DNA of 37,995 bases from a bacterium (lineage in GTDB: Bacteria > Hydrothermota > Tepidihabitantia > Tepidihabitantales > Tepidihabitantaceae): positions 1 to 37,995 of the forward strand of contig DATJQV010000084.1 of assembly GCA_035505375.1 (NCBI GenBank), read 5' to 3'. Below, one piece after another: positions 30,817 through 37,995 of this stretch. Under the pieces are notes generated by a model. The model made no database searches, was not told the DNA's origin, and worked only from the letters and a program-made list of their open reading frames with translations. Each line of letters begins with the position of its first letter. The first letter of the stretch is position 1. A program made the position numbers and the translations under genes.

Positions 30817-30844
30817 CTTATAGCGCAAGGGACTTGACTGTCAA
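30817..30844 (-). promoter_or_regulatory. Promoter of the 30722-27474 operon
   Basis: TTGACA (30844-30839) and TATAAG (30822-30817) are spaced 16 bp on the minus strand. The start codon is 94 bp downstream with a strong ribosome site. The remaining 30845-31043 gap shows no gene. Confidence 0.7.
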
Positions 30845-31043
30845 GCCAAACCTGCAGGCGGAGTAGTCGGCTTGGACTCACGCTCGTGTAGGATGTCCGG
30901 GGCATGCCGCTCAACTGTGCCGCCCGTCAATCGGCAGCGTCTGGTCGTCAGCCATGCCGCCGTTGACGAACAGGAGAACAGGGATGACGGTCTCCAGCCG
31001 GTGAGTCAGAGCCTGCAGCCAACGGCCGGTTGCTGTCGCCGTC

Positions 31044-31072
31044 TTGACCATGCTGTCAAGTCGTCCTATGAT
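31044..31072 (+). promoter_or_regulatory. Promoter of the AmrS-like gene, leaderless geometry
   Basis: TTGACC (31044-31049), a 17-bp spacer and TATGAT (31067-31072) are followed after five bases by ATG 31078. No Shine-Dalgarno is present. Confidence 0.6.
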
Positions 31073-31077
31073 TGGCC

Positions 31078-32073
31078 ATGAAGCCGGCTCAGTATTGGAA
31101 GCAAGATGAGAAGATGGCAGGACGGGTCGTGTGCCGTCTCTGCCCGCATGAGTGCGTGATCGCTGAGGGCAAGGCGGGGCGTTGCCTCGGCCGGAAGAAC
31201 GTCGGCGGGCAGCTCGTGGCCGCGGGCTACGGCGAGATTGTCTCGATAGCCGTCGACCCGATTGAGAAGAAGCCACTCTACCATTTCCTGCCCGGAAGCG
31301 AAATCCTGTCGGTGGCAACCTACGGGTGCAATCTCCGCTGCCCGTTCTGCCAGAACGCGGAGATATCGCAGCAGGCAGCGCCGTCGCGGCATGTCGAGCC
31401 GGACGAGCTGCTGGCGCTCGCGAAGCGCCAAGGCACGCCTTCCATCGCCTACACCTATAACGAGCCCTGCATCTGGTTCGAGTACCTGATGGACGCAGGG
31501 AAGCTCATGCATGGCGCCGGAATCAGGAACGTGCTCGTGACCAACGGGATGCTCAATCCTGAGCCGCTGTCCGAATTGCTGCCGCTCGTCGCGGCGATGA
31601 ACATCGACCTGAAGTCAATCCGGCCTGAGTTTTACCGCGACTATGTCCAGGGTGATATGGACACCGTGCTCAACACCATTCGGACTGCAGCCGGGGCCTG
31701 TCACGTCGAGTTGACCAACCTGCTGATACCCGGAAGGAATGATTCGCGTCAGGAAGTCGCCGAGCTTGTGGACTTCGTTGCGAGCCTTGGACGTCAAACC
31801 GTGCTCCACTTCTCGCGGTATTTCCCGCGGCACCGGGAAACCGAGCCGGCGACACCGACCGAGAAACTTGAGGAGGCAGCGGCAGTCGCGCGCAAGAAGC
31901 TGGATTACGTGTATCTCGGCAACATGGCCACACGACCGGAGGACCGGGACACGCTCTGTCCGCAGTGTCGGAATCGGTTGGTCGAGCGGAGCGGCTATGC
32001 CGGGCTCGTCATCGGCATCAGTAATGGGAAGTGCGCGAACTGCGGACGGCCTGCGGACTTCGTGCTAGCCTGA
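31078..32073 (+). CDS. amrS: AmmeMemoRadiSam system radical SAM enzyme (AmrS-like)
   Basis: The 331-residue protein matches the radical SAM member of the AmmeMemoRadiSam set. It has an N-terminal C-x-x-C (CRLCPHEC) with CRVAEGKAGRC-like context, then TYGCNLRCPFCQN with the iron-sulphur Cys84, Cys88 and Cys91. SIAYTYNEPCIWFEY, NVLVTNGMLN, MNIDLKSIRPEFYR and HFSRYFP are typical of this pyruvate formate-lyase-activase-like group. The C-terminus adds CPQC and CANCG, a probable extra metal site. The biochemical role of the system is not well established. The partner AMMECR1 and Memo genes are not in the window. ATG 31078 fits the leaderless promoter; a TTG at 31072 overlaps the -10 box and is unlikely. 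Confidence 0.88.
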   Translation: MKPAQYWKQDEKMAGRVVCRLCPHECVIAEGKAGRCLGRKNVGGQLVAAGYGEIVSIAVDPIEKKPLYHFLPGSEILSVATYGCNLRCPFCQNAEISQQAAPSRHVEPDELLALAKRQGTPSIAYTYNEPCIWFEYLMDAGKLMHGAGIRNVLVTNGMLNPEPLSELLPLVAAMNIDLKSIRPEFYRDYVQGDMDTVLNTIRTAAGACHVELTNLLIPGRNDSRQEVAELVDFVASLGRQTVLHFSRYFPRHRETEPATPTEKLEEAAAVARKKLDYVYLGNMATRPEDRDTLCPQCRNRLVERSGYAGLVIGISNGKCANCGRPADFVLA

Positions 32074-32126
32074 AGCATAAATCGCCACGTCCCAGTAGCC
32101 GCCTGGTCAGGAGTTGACGATTGGCG

Positions 32127-32238
32127 AAGTACAAAGGACCAAGTACTAAGGACAAAGCAAAGCCGAAACGGGAAAGTCCGAAACCTGACTTGTACTTGGG
32201 CCTTTCCCGTCTTGCTTAGTCCTTTGTCCTTGGGACTT
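32127..32238. repeat. Inverted array of AAGGACC-type heptads
   Basis: The left arm (about 32127-32175) is built of 7-bp units such as ACAAAGG, ACCAAGT, ACTAAGG, ACAAAGC and ends in ACGGGAAAG. The right arm (about 32191-32238) carries the reverse complement (CTTTCCCGT, CTTGCTTAGTCCTTTGTCC). The arms match over about 40 bp with few differences and could form a long hairpin between the radical SAM gene and the DUF4321 gene. The rest of this 256-bp gap holds only the next promoter. Confidence 0.7.
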
Positions 32239-32294
32239 AACACTTGAGCTCATCTGGTGGTGGCTGCCCACGGATTCGCGGTGCCGGGCTATTC

Positions 32295-32322
32295 TTGATT
32301 GCTGCCTCACAGCCGTTATCAT
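32295..32322 (+). promoter_or_regulatory. Promoter of the DUF4321 gene, leaderless geometry
   Basis: TTGATT (32295-32300), a 16-bp spacer and TATCAT (32317-32322) are followed after seven bases by ATG 32330, without a Shine-Dalgarno. Confidence 0.55.
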
Positions 32323-32329
32323 TCGCACC

Positions 32330-32617
32330 ATGGCACTGAACAGCCGGCCGTTGCACGCGGGAGGGCGGTCGGTCGGGCTGCTGGTGCTCGCGGTAGTTGT
32401 CGCCGGCATCGTGGGCAGTGTGGTTTCGTATTTCATGGCCGGGGTCTTTCCGCATGGGCCGGTCCGGGATTTCTTCTTCAAGTCTCTCTCTATCGGCATC
32501 CCCACTTTCACAGTGAACCTGGGGTTTGCCGCTTTCACTTTCGGGCTATCGTTTGCCGTGACGACGGTCGCGGTGCTGCTCGTCGCTCTCGCGGTCTATC
32601 TGTGGTACAAGTTTTAG
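32330..32617 (+). CDS. DUF4321-like small membrane protein
   Basis: The 95-residue protein has a first membrane helix (LLVLAVVVAGIVGSVVSYF), a loop with FPHGPVRDFFFKSLSIG, a segment FTVNLGFAAFTFGLSFAVT and a final helix ending LWYKF. This pattern of a Gly-rich first helix, a short loop and N-L-G-x-x-x-F-T-F-G matches the DUF4321 family, known from many bacteria and without assigned function. The leaderless promoter upstream fixes the start. A strong bidirectional hairpin follows. Confidence 0.7.
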   Translation: MALNSRPLHAGGRSVGLLVLAVVVAGIVGSVVSYFMAGVFPHGPVRDFFFKSLSIGIPTFTVNLGFAAFTFGLSFAVTTVAVLLVALAVYLWYKF

Positions 32618-32676
32618 CCGAGAGAGGATTGCACAGAGCGGAGTGAGCAGCTAGGCTTCGGGATTCAGAGAAAGGA

Positions 32677-32702
32677 CCGGGGCGGGCAATTGCCCGCCCC
32701 GG
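32677..32702. terminator. Bidirectional terminator between converging genes
   Basis: CCGGGGCGGGC (32677-32687) and GCCCGCCCCGG (32692-32702) form a perfect 11-bp stem with an AATT loop. It lies between the stops of the DUF4321 gene (plus) and the 1360-residue gene (minus). TCCTTTCT follows on the minus strand and TATCTTGTTT on the plus strand. Confidence 0.75.
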
Positions 32703-32719
32703 TATCTTGTTTCGGGCGG

Positions 32720-35700
32720 CTACTGCTGGATGACGAGTTTCTGAGTCAGGCGCGTGGCGCCGCTCTCGAGTTTGACGAAGTAGATGCCCGCGGGCACCCG
32801 CCTGCCGTTCGCGGCCAGCCCGCTCCAATGCGTCACATACGGGCCACGCGTCCGGCCGGCGTCACAGAGTTGGGTGACGACCTTTCCGGCTGCGTCGTAG
32901 ACGCGGATGCGAGTGGGTGCGGCGCTGGTGATGTTGTAGCTGATATTCACGCCGACGTGCGTCGGGTTCGGGTAGGCAGTCAGCCAGGGCCGGGACAGGT
33001 CGAACGTGTTCTCGGCCTCAACGCCTTCGCGCTTGGGCTGGTAGTCGGCGAGTGTCGGCACGGTATCGGCGCTGGGTTGATACTCCCAGAACTCGTAGGT
33101 ATTGGAACCCTTCAGGCAGAAGATGACCGAATCGTCCGAGGCCATCGCCGTCCCGCCATTGACTTTGACATGGCGGCTGACCGCGAACGGGATATCGGAG
33201 TTCCGCAGCCAGACCTTCCGCGTGAAGTTGTAGTGCCAGAACTGCTGGGTGTTGCCGCCCTTCAGCGCATACAGATTGTTGCCGTTGGCCACGAGCGAGC
33301 CGCCGGCCTTGACGGGGCGCAAACCGGTTCCGTAGAAGGAGTTCTGGTCGAGAGTCTCGGTCCACGCGTTGGCCGTGTAGGAGAAGCCGTAGGCTTCAAC
33401 CGTGCCCGAACCTTTCAGCGCGAAGATCATGTTGTTAAGGTAGGCGAGGTCGGAACCGTAGTTGCACCGTTTGCCGAACGGGCCGGGCGGTATGTCCAGC
33501 GGTACGGGCTGCCAGTACGGTGTGCCCTGGCTCTGGACGTACACCGAGTCGTGGGGGTAGAACCACGAGTCCTTGGCGATGTCGTAGCGCCAGAAGTAGT
33601 TCGTGCGATTACCCGGGATGGCGTAGACCGAGCCTTTGGAACCTGACCCGCCTACGTACACGATCGACGCGCCTTTCTTCGGGGGCCGATACTCGTGGCC
33701 AGCCGCGAATGCGGTCACCAGCGCGGGTCGCTTGGCGACCCAGCTATCCGCGGCGATGTCGAAGTAGTAGAAGTCTGCTACGCCGTTGCCCTTGAACGCC
33801 CAGATGCGGCCCAACCCGGGGCTGCCCACCGGGAAGTTCGGGTCAAAGGTCAGATGAGCGCCGTCGCGCGGCTTCTTGCCCGAGGGCGCGGTCGGCATCG
33901 GTGCGAGCGTGTCCCAGGAGTCACCGGTAACGTCGTACTCCCAGAAGTCGGTCGTGTTACTGCCCTTCAGCGCGTAGAACTTGTTGGTAGTGGGCGCGTA
34001 GCAGAGTGCACCGCTTTGGACCCTGCGTCGGTGGTATGAAGGCGGAATGCCGGCCCTGCTTGCCCACGGGGAAGCGGTCATCATTTCGTAGATGGCGTCG
34101 TTGGCCCCGTTGACGTCGCCGGCGATGTGGACCGAGCAGCATACGGGGTACGTGCCGAGCGCCAGCGTGCAGGGACGGAAGGTCACGATGGCGCTGTCGC
34201 CCGCTATCAACACGGGAGACAGCGTATCACTGGCGTAGCTGCCGATGGTCATGAACGCCCGGATCGAACCCGGGACCGTGCCGTAGTTCTGGATCTTTGC
34301 CTTCGGTGTAATCACGCCCGGGAAATCGGAGCTGGCCGGTCGGATGATCGCCAGCGCTGCGGCGTCGGGCCTTTCCGGGAAGAACGAGATGGCGCGGCCC
34401 GCGCTCAGACGGTTGGCAATGCCGTTCACTGCCGTCGACATCGGCGGCACTCCGTACAGGTAGCAAAGCCCGTCGGTACCACCCTGGTTCTCAAGCCCGA
34501 CGCAGGCATGCCGGCCGTTGTCGTAGGTTACGTTGCCGGTGGTGACGGCCTTATACTGACAGGTGACGACACCGTTCTCACGGAAGATGAGTTCGAAGGT
34601 GAGGCCCTTGGACGTGTCGGTCGGTATCCGATTTACGTCCTGGAACACGACCACCATGTACCGGTTGGGTGTTGTTCCGAACCAACGGTAGCGGATGGAG
34701 CCGTGGCCCCAAGGCGAGCCGACCGCGAGATTATCCCAGTAAGCATAGATACAGCGGTTGGGCGCGCTGGGTGTAGGTATCTTGGCCGGGAAGGAGTCCA
34801 TGTCACTGCCCGGGTCCGCCGACAATCCCAGTCCGACCCATCCGTTGGACGATACGTACACGTAGTTGTAAAGGCTGTCGTAGAACGGGAAGTTCATCCC
34901 CGGCTCGAACGGTATCGTGAGGGGGTTGTTATCACCGATTACGTATTTCGCCGACATGCCGTTCGTATCAATCCAGGCGTACGTCGGCCCGCCGAGGGTA
35001 TCGGAGTCAATCCAGCGGTAGTGCAGCGGACTGACACCGGTGAAGGCACCCTTGAGCACGTCCACCGAGAATCGTTTGTCGTCATTCTGTGGCACCGGGT
35101 CCGGACCGCCGCTGACCAGCGTCCTTACGATGACCGAGCACCGTTCAGTCTGGGTCGGAAGCCAGGTCGGGAATGTCACGAGCGTGTCCTGGCCTGCTGC
35201 GAGCGAGGCGAGCGTCTCGGCCTGCGCGTAGTATGGTCCGCCAACCGTGCCGACGATGCTGCATCTGACGGCAACCGGCGACACTGTCGTCGATCCGAAG
35301 TTCTCAATCCTCGCCTTGGGCGTCATCGGCAGGTTGTACGGGCGCCCGACCCAGTCGTACAGCGGCTGGTCAACGTAGAGAGTCCTGAGGTCGACCGGCG
35401 CCGGGGTGACGGTCCCCATGTTGACGACGGCGCGTATCATGAAGTCGGCGAAGATCAGGGTCGGCGTGAAAATGCCGTTGTGGTCTTCCCAGTGAGTGGT
35501 AAGCGGGTTGGGGCCATCGTTGTCGCAGCCAAGCTGCGGGCAATCGCCATCTTCTCCAACCTGCAGGTAGAAGACGTAGAACTTGCCGGTCGGCATCACC
35601 AGCTGATTGCCGGCGCTGCCCAGGTAGATCGAGTTCCACGCGGTGGTGGAAGGCGGCGCATACTGGACCGGCGTCTTGTAAAAGAGCTTGCCGGGCTTCC

Positions 35701-36802
35701 CGCTGCCGTCATCAAGGAAGATGGCAAGCTGGTAACCGCAGCTGGCTGCGGTACCCGGCGTATGAAGGTACACTTCCAGCGATTCGATGTAGACCGGGGA
35801 AGTATCGGCGTCGAATTCCATGCCGTAGCCGTAGTGGCCGAGGGTGAAGTTCGTGAAGAAGAGATTGTTGCCGTTGTCGTAGCTCACTGTTCTCAGCAAA
35901 CTCCCATCAAAGAAGCGCGAGAGCGTGTCGTTGCTGCGTACCTGGTCTGAGTCGGCGCGAGACCAGAACTTGATGAAGTACTGGCCCAGCGGCAGGTTGT
36001 AGCCGGGAGAGAATGTCACATTTGTCGCGACCCCCGGTGCCAGGCTGGCAATCGTGCTCGTCCAACTCCTCAAGCCGACCATCGCGCTCGTGTAGAGGCT
36101 GCAATTAACCGGCACGTTTGTCTGGGTGTTGCTGCCGTTGTTGATGAAGGATGCGGTCGGCAAGAAGTTCCCGGGTGGGACCCTGCTGGTTGGGTAGACG
36201 ATTGACTGGCAAGCGACGTCCCATCTCACTGTCGACTCGCCGGAGACGACGATGTCGTCGACAAACCACCCTTGAATGAAATTGAGATCGCCGTTGAACA
36301 CCCAGGCGATCTTCACGTTGGCTTTCCCGGCAGCCTGGTCAAGGGACAGAGTCTCGGCTATCGCCGAATCCGGAGGGTTGGGGTGGTTCGTGTAGTAGTC
36401 GTGCAGCGTGAACGGCCAGGTCGCGCCGCCGTCGGTCGAATAGACAAGCTTGGCGGAGTAGGAGTTGGGCGACCAGTAGTAGAAGAGCGTGCTGCAGGCA
36501 AGTGTTACCACGTGGTATGCGGAGCAGTTGATGGTCGGCGAGATGAGCGAATCAGGCGTCGCGTCCGCGCCCAAGTCCGACTGGATGGCAGCGAACGGCG
36601 ACGGGTGGCTGTCCCACGGCGTGGCGTGGGCGGTGTCCCGATGCCAGTCATCCGGGCCGATGCCGGGTCCGGTGTGGAATATCCGCCATCCTGCCGGTGG
36701 TGAGCCCGTGCTCCAAGCGCCATCGAAATTCTGTGTAAGCAGGGTAGTAGTACCGAAGGATGCGGCGACCAGCACGGTCACTGCAATGACCAATCTACGC
36801 AT
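32720..36802 (-). CDS. Giant mosaic secreted protein with sorting domain (1360 residues)
   Basis: ATG 36802 lies behind AGGAGG. After a signal peptide (residues 1-18), residues about 20-190 resemble a MAM/choice-of-anchor-J lectin-like domain (NFDGAWSTGSPPAGWRIF, LDQAAGKANVKIAWVF, QGWFVDDIVV). Three CARDB-like adhesion modules follow near 195-290, 470-590 and 830-910. Between the second and third is a nidogen-like domain (FPFYDSLYNYVYVSSNGWVG, CIYAYWDNLAVG). Residues about 920-1260 contain Kelch-like repeats with the pattern FYALKGSNTTDFWEYDV and FYYFDIAADSWV, probably a propeller. The last 85 residues are a Por/T9SS-like sorting domain (TAYPNPTHVGVNISY, VYDAAGKVVTQL, AGIYFVKLESG). A consensus promoter is upstream and a strong terminator downstream, so it stands alone. 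Surface display is inferred; ligands are unknown. Confidence 0.88.
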   Translation of the reverse strand: MRRLVIAVTVLVAASFGTTTLLTQNFDGAWSTGSPPAGWRIFHTGPGIGPDDWHRDTAHATPWDSHPSPFAAIQSDLGADATPDSLISPTINCSAYHVVTLACSTLFYYWSPNSYSAKLVYSTDGGATWPFTLHDYYTNHPNPPDSAIAETLSLDQAAGKANVKIAWVFNGDLNFIQGWFVDDIVVSGESTVRWDVACQSIVYPTSRVPPGNFLPTASFINNGSNTQTNVPVNCSLYTSAMVGLRSWTSTIASLAPGVATNVTFSPGYNLPLGQYFIKFWSRADSDQVRSNDTLSRFFDGSLLRTVSYDNGNNLFFTNFTLGHYGYGMEFDADTSPVYIESLEVYLHTPGTAASCGYQLAIFLDDGSGKPGKLFYKTPVQYAPPSTTAWNSIYLGSAGNQLVMPTGKFYVFYLQVGEDGDCPQLGCDNDGPNPLTTHWEDHNGIFTPTLIFADFMIRAVVNMGTVTPAPVDLRTLYVDQPLYDWVGRPYNLPMTPKARIENFGSTTVSPVAVRCSIVGTVGGPYYAQAETLASLAAGQDTLVTFPTWLPTQTERCSVIVRTLVSGGPDPVPQNDDKRFSVDVLKGAFTGVSPLHYRWIDSDTLGGPTYAWIDTNGMSAKYVIGDNNPLTIPFEPGMNFPFYDSLYNYVYVSSNGWVGLGLSADPGSDMDSFPAKIPTPSAPNRCIYAYWDNLAVGSPWGHGSIRYRWFGTTPNRYMVVVFQDVNRIPTDTSKGLTFELIFRENGVVTCQYKAVTTGNVTYDNGRHACVGLENQGGTDGLCYLYGVPPMSTAVNGIANRLSAGRAISFFPERPDAAALAIIRPASSDFPGVITPKAKIQNYGTVPGSIRAFMTIGSYASDTLSPVLIAGDSAIVTFRPCTLALGTYPVCCSVHIAGDVNGANDAIYEMMTASPWASRAGIPPSYHRRRVQSGALCYAPTTNKFYALKGSNTTDFWEYDVTGDSWDTLAPMPTAPSGKKPRDGAHLTFDPNFPVGSPGLGRIWAFKGNGVADFYYFDIAADSWVAKRPALVTAFAAGHEYRPPKKGASIVYVGGSGSKGSVYAIPGNRTNYFWRYDIAKDSWFYPHDSVYVQSQGTPYWQPVPLDIPPGPFGKRCNYGSDLAYLNNMIFALKGSGTVEAYGFSYTANAWTETLDQNSFYGTGLRPVKAGGSLVANGNNLYALKGGNTQQFWHYNFTRKVWLRNSDIPFAVSRHVKVNGGTAMASDDSVIFCLKGSNTYEFWEYQPSADTVPTLADYQPKREGVEAENTFDLSRPWLTAYPNPTHVGVNISYNITSAAPTRIRVYDAAGKVVTQLCDAGRTRGPYVTHWSGLAANGRRVPAGIYFVKLESGATRLTQKLVIQQ

Positions 36803-36938
36803 GACTACCTCCTATCGACATTTAGTAATCGTTACCACGAAGACCGCATTTGTGCAATGCAGTCGTATTTGGCTACCGTATGTATGGTTACGCGTCTGTC
36901 CTCGCCCGGTTGGGCAGTCGCCCATCACGAGCAATTAG

Positions 36939-36966
36939 ATTATAGAACTTCGCTCCAGCCTGTCAA
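36939..36966 (-). promoter_or_regulatory. Consensus promoter of the 1360-residue protein gene
   Basis: On the minus strand TTGACA (36966-36961) and TATAAT (36944-36939) both match consensus perfectly, with a 16-bp spacer. The start codon is about 137 bp downstream of the -10 box. The leader 36803-36930 shows no recognisable riboswitch. Confidence 0.8.
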
Positions 36967-37018
36967 TCAGCAATTGGCCGGCCGCGACATGCCGGCACGG
37001 AGCACCGGCATCAGTTTG

Positions 37019-37047
37019 TTGACTTGGCCGGGCAATTCCCTTAAATT
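37019..37047 (+). promoter_or_regulatory. Promoter of the serine tRNA genes
   Basis: TTGACT (37019-37024), a 17-bp spacer and TAAATT (37042-37047) lie 36 bp upstream of the first tRNA. Confidence 0.65.
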
Positions 37048-37083
37048 AGGTCAGAGGCTGTCCGCAATCTGGAGTTTTCAGCC

Positions 37084-37170
37084 GGAGGGCTAGCCTAATT
37101 GGTAAGGCAGCAGACTTGAAATCTGCCGACTCAGCGATGGGTCTTGCGGGTTCGAATCCTGCGCCCTCCG
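37084..37170 (+). tRNA. tRNA-Ser (anticodon UGA)
   Basis: The acceptor stem GGAGGGC (37084-37090) pairs with GCCCTCC (37163-37169). The anticodon arm is GCAGA-CTTGAAA-TCTGC with TGA in the loop. A long variable arm and the GGTTCGAATCC T-loop segment mark a class II serine tRNA. No CCA is encoded. Confidence 0.95.
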
Positions 37171-37307
37171 CTGCTGCGGAGTGCGGGCGCGGCAGTTCCG
37201 CGCCGGGCCGGATGAACCGGCCCCGGATTCGCCGTCAGACGGTGCGCCTCCTGCGCCCTCCGCAAGCGGAATAGGGCCAATGGGCCCTATAGGACCTATA
37301 CCGAGCC
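37171..37307. other. Spacer between the two serine tRNAs, with a repeat and a hairpin
   Basis: The 15-bp sequence TCCTGCGCCCTCCGC at the 3' end of the first tRNA (37157-37171) is repeated at 37249-37263. ATAGGGCC (37271-37278) and GGCCCTAT (37283-37290) form a perfect hairpin with an AATG loop before the second tRNA. The hairpin may be a processing or termination signal; the repeat may be a tRNA gene remnant. Confidence 0.5.
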
Positions 37308-37397
<90 letters not shown>

Positions 37398-37402
37398 TTT
37401 TG

Positions 37403-37431
37403 TTGTCCGACTGACCGTTTGCCGCTAGTGT
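37403..37431 (+). promoter_or_regulatory. Candidate gltX promoter, leaderless geometry
   Basis: TTGTCC (37403-37408), a 17-bp spacer and TAGTGT (37426-37431) are followed after seven bases by ATG 37439. The boxes are weaker than in the other cases and read-through from the tRNAs is possible. Confidence 0.4.
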
Positions 37432-37438
37432 AATCCCG

Positions 37439-37995
37439 ATGAACGAAGTCAGAGTCCGGATAGCGCCGTCGCCGACCGGCGCGCTCCATCTCGGGCTGGT
37501 GCGCACGGCCCTGTATAACTGGCTGTTCGCCCGCCAGCAGGGCGGACGCTTCATCCTCAGAATCGATGACACTGACGCTCAGCGCAACATGGCCGAAGTA
37601 CTGCAACCGATCATTGACGGGCTTCGGTGGCTCGGAATTGACTGGGACGAGGGGCCGGGAATCGACGGCCCCAATGCTCCGTACTTCCAGTCGCAACGGG
37701 TAGCGGGCCACAAAGCCGCCGTGACTCGCCTGCTGGAGTCGGGGCACGCCTACTACGACTATGCGACAACCGATGAGATCGCGGCCGAGCGGCAGACGGC
37801 AGTCGCGAACAAAGAAGGTGTGTTCCGTTACAGCCGGCGTTGGATGGCCGAGGCAGATGCCGACCGCGCCCGGTTTGAGGCCGAGGGACGGAAACCGGTT
37901 GTCCGGCTCAAGATGCCGACCGAAGGCAGACTCGTCATCGATGACATCGTACGCGGACAGGTTGAGTTCGAGTGGCGGCGCGAGCAGGACCACGT
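37439..37995 (+). CDS. gltX: Glutamyl-tRNA synthetase, N-terminal part (runs off the window)
   Basis: The class I synthetase charges tRNA-Glu (and, in the non-discriminating form, tRNA-Gln). The visible 185 codons begin [20 protein letters not shown], containing the HIGH-type motif. [14 protein letters not shown] and FILRIDDTD follow (Asp replaces the more common Glu in R-I-E-D-T-D), then [19 protein letters not shown] and IVRGQVEFE. The catalytic domain is collinear with GltX; the KMSKS motif and the anticodon-binding part lie outside. The start is the first ATG after the tRNA, with no Shine-Dalgarno but a possible promoter seven bases upstream. Whether it discriminates Glu from Gln cannot be decided here. 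Confidence 0.93.
   Translation, partial: MNEVRVRIAPSPTGALHLGLVRTALYNWLFARQQGGRFILRIDDTDAQRNMAEVLQPIIDGLRWLGIDWDEGPGIDGPNAPYFQSQRVAGHKAAVTRLLESGHAYYDYATTDEIAAERQTAVANKEGVFRYSRRWMAEADADRARFEAEGRKPVVRLKMPTEGRLVIDDIVRGQVEFEWRREQDH

Noticed and set aside
34127-35950. 607-codon open frame on the plus strand
   Set aside because: It is antisense to the 1360-residue secreted protein gene, which has a consensus promoter, ribosome site, signal peptide and sorting domain. The antisense product shows no recognisable domain.

Overview
The window is a high-GC bacterial chromosome segment. Many secreted proteins end in a Por/T9SS-like C-terminal sorting domain (an Asn-Pro turn, then a D-x-x-G-R-x-V strand, then a G-x-Y-F-x-R-L strand). 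Long YVTN, FG-GAP and fibre-like surface proteins, a DUF3078 outer-membrane protein and no conserved operon order add to this. Together they suggest a member of the FCB-like candidate phyla, for example candidate division WOR-3/Stahlbacteria or a relative. The phylum is an inference from protein style and was not tested.

Layout. 1-4200: the start of an IS630-like transposase at the left edge, a dispersed non-coding repeat element, two secreted sorting-domain proteins and a REP-associated (Y1-like) transposase relative with its HUH motif eroded, all on the minus strand. 4200-14900 (plus): mainly housekeeping genes, namely trmFO, an M3 oligoendopeptidase, a Mg2+ P-type ATPase, mscL, a DUF3078 protein, a small membrane protein and lspA, with one secreted protein among them. 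14900-17920: two accessory genes (a caspase-like envelope protein and a GrpB-acetyltransferase fusion), each followed by a degenerate copy of the lspA 3' end. 17981-20585: a YVTN propeller and a divergent exported protein. 21200-30722 (minus): three paralogous fibre-like proteins and two small paralogous sorting-domain proteins in two transcription units. 31000-32617 (plus): an AmmeMemoRadiSam-type radical SAM gene and a DUF4321 membrane protein. 32720-36802 (minus): a 1360-residue mosaic secreted protein. 37084-end (plus): two serine tRNAs and the start of gltX.

Three themes go beyond the gene list. First, short repeats with a strict 7-bp period occur between genes and also inside genes, where they are translated; palindromes with GGGACA/TGTCCC ends sit in frame inside trmFO and a secreted protein. 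Second, several first genes appear leaderless: a -35/-10 pair lies so close upstream that transcription should begin at the start codon. Others use a good Shine-Dalgarno. Third, the lspA tail occurs three times, separated by unrelated cargo genes, which resembles an integration hotspot or a decayed tandem duplication.

Gene functions come from motif recognition by eye; no database search or folding calculation was run.
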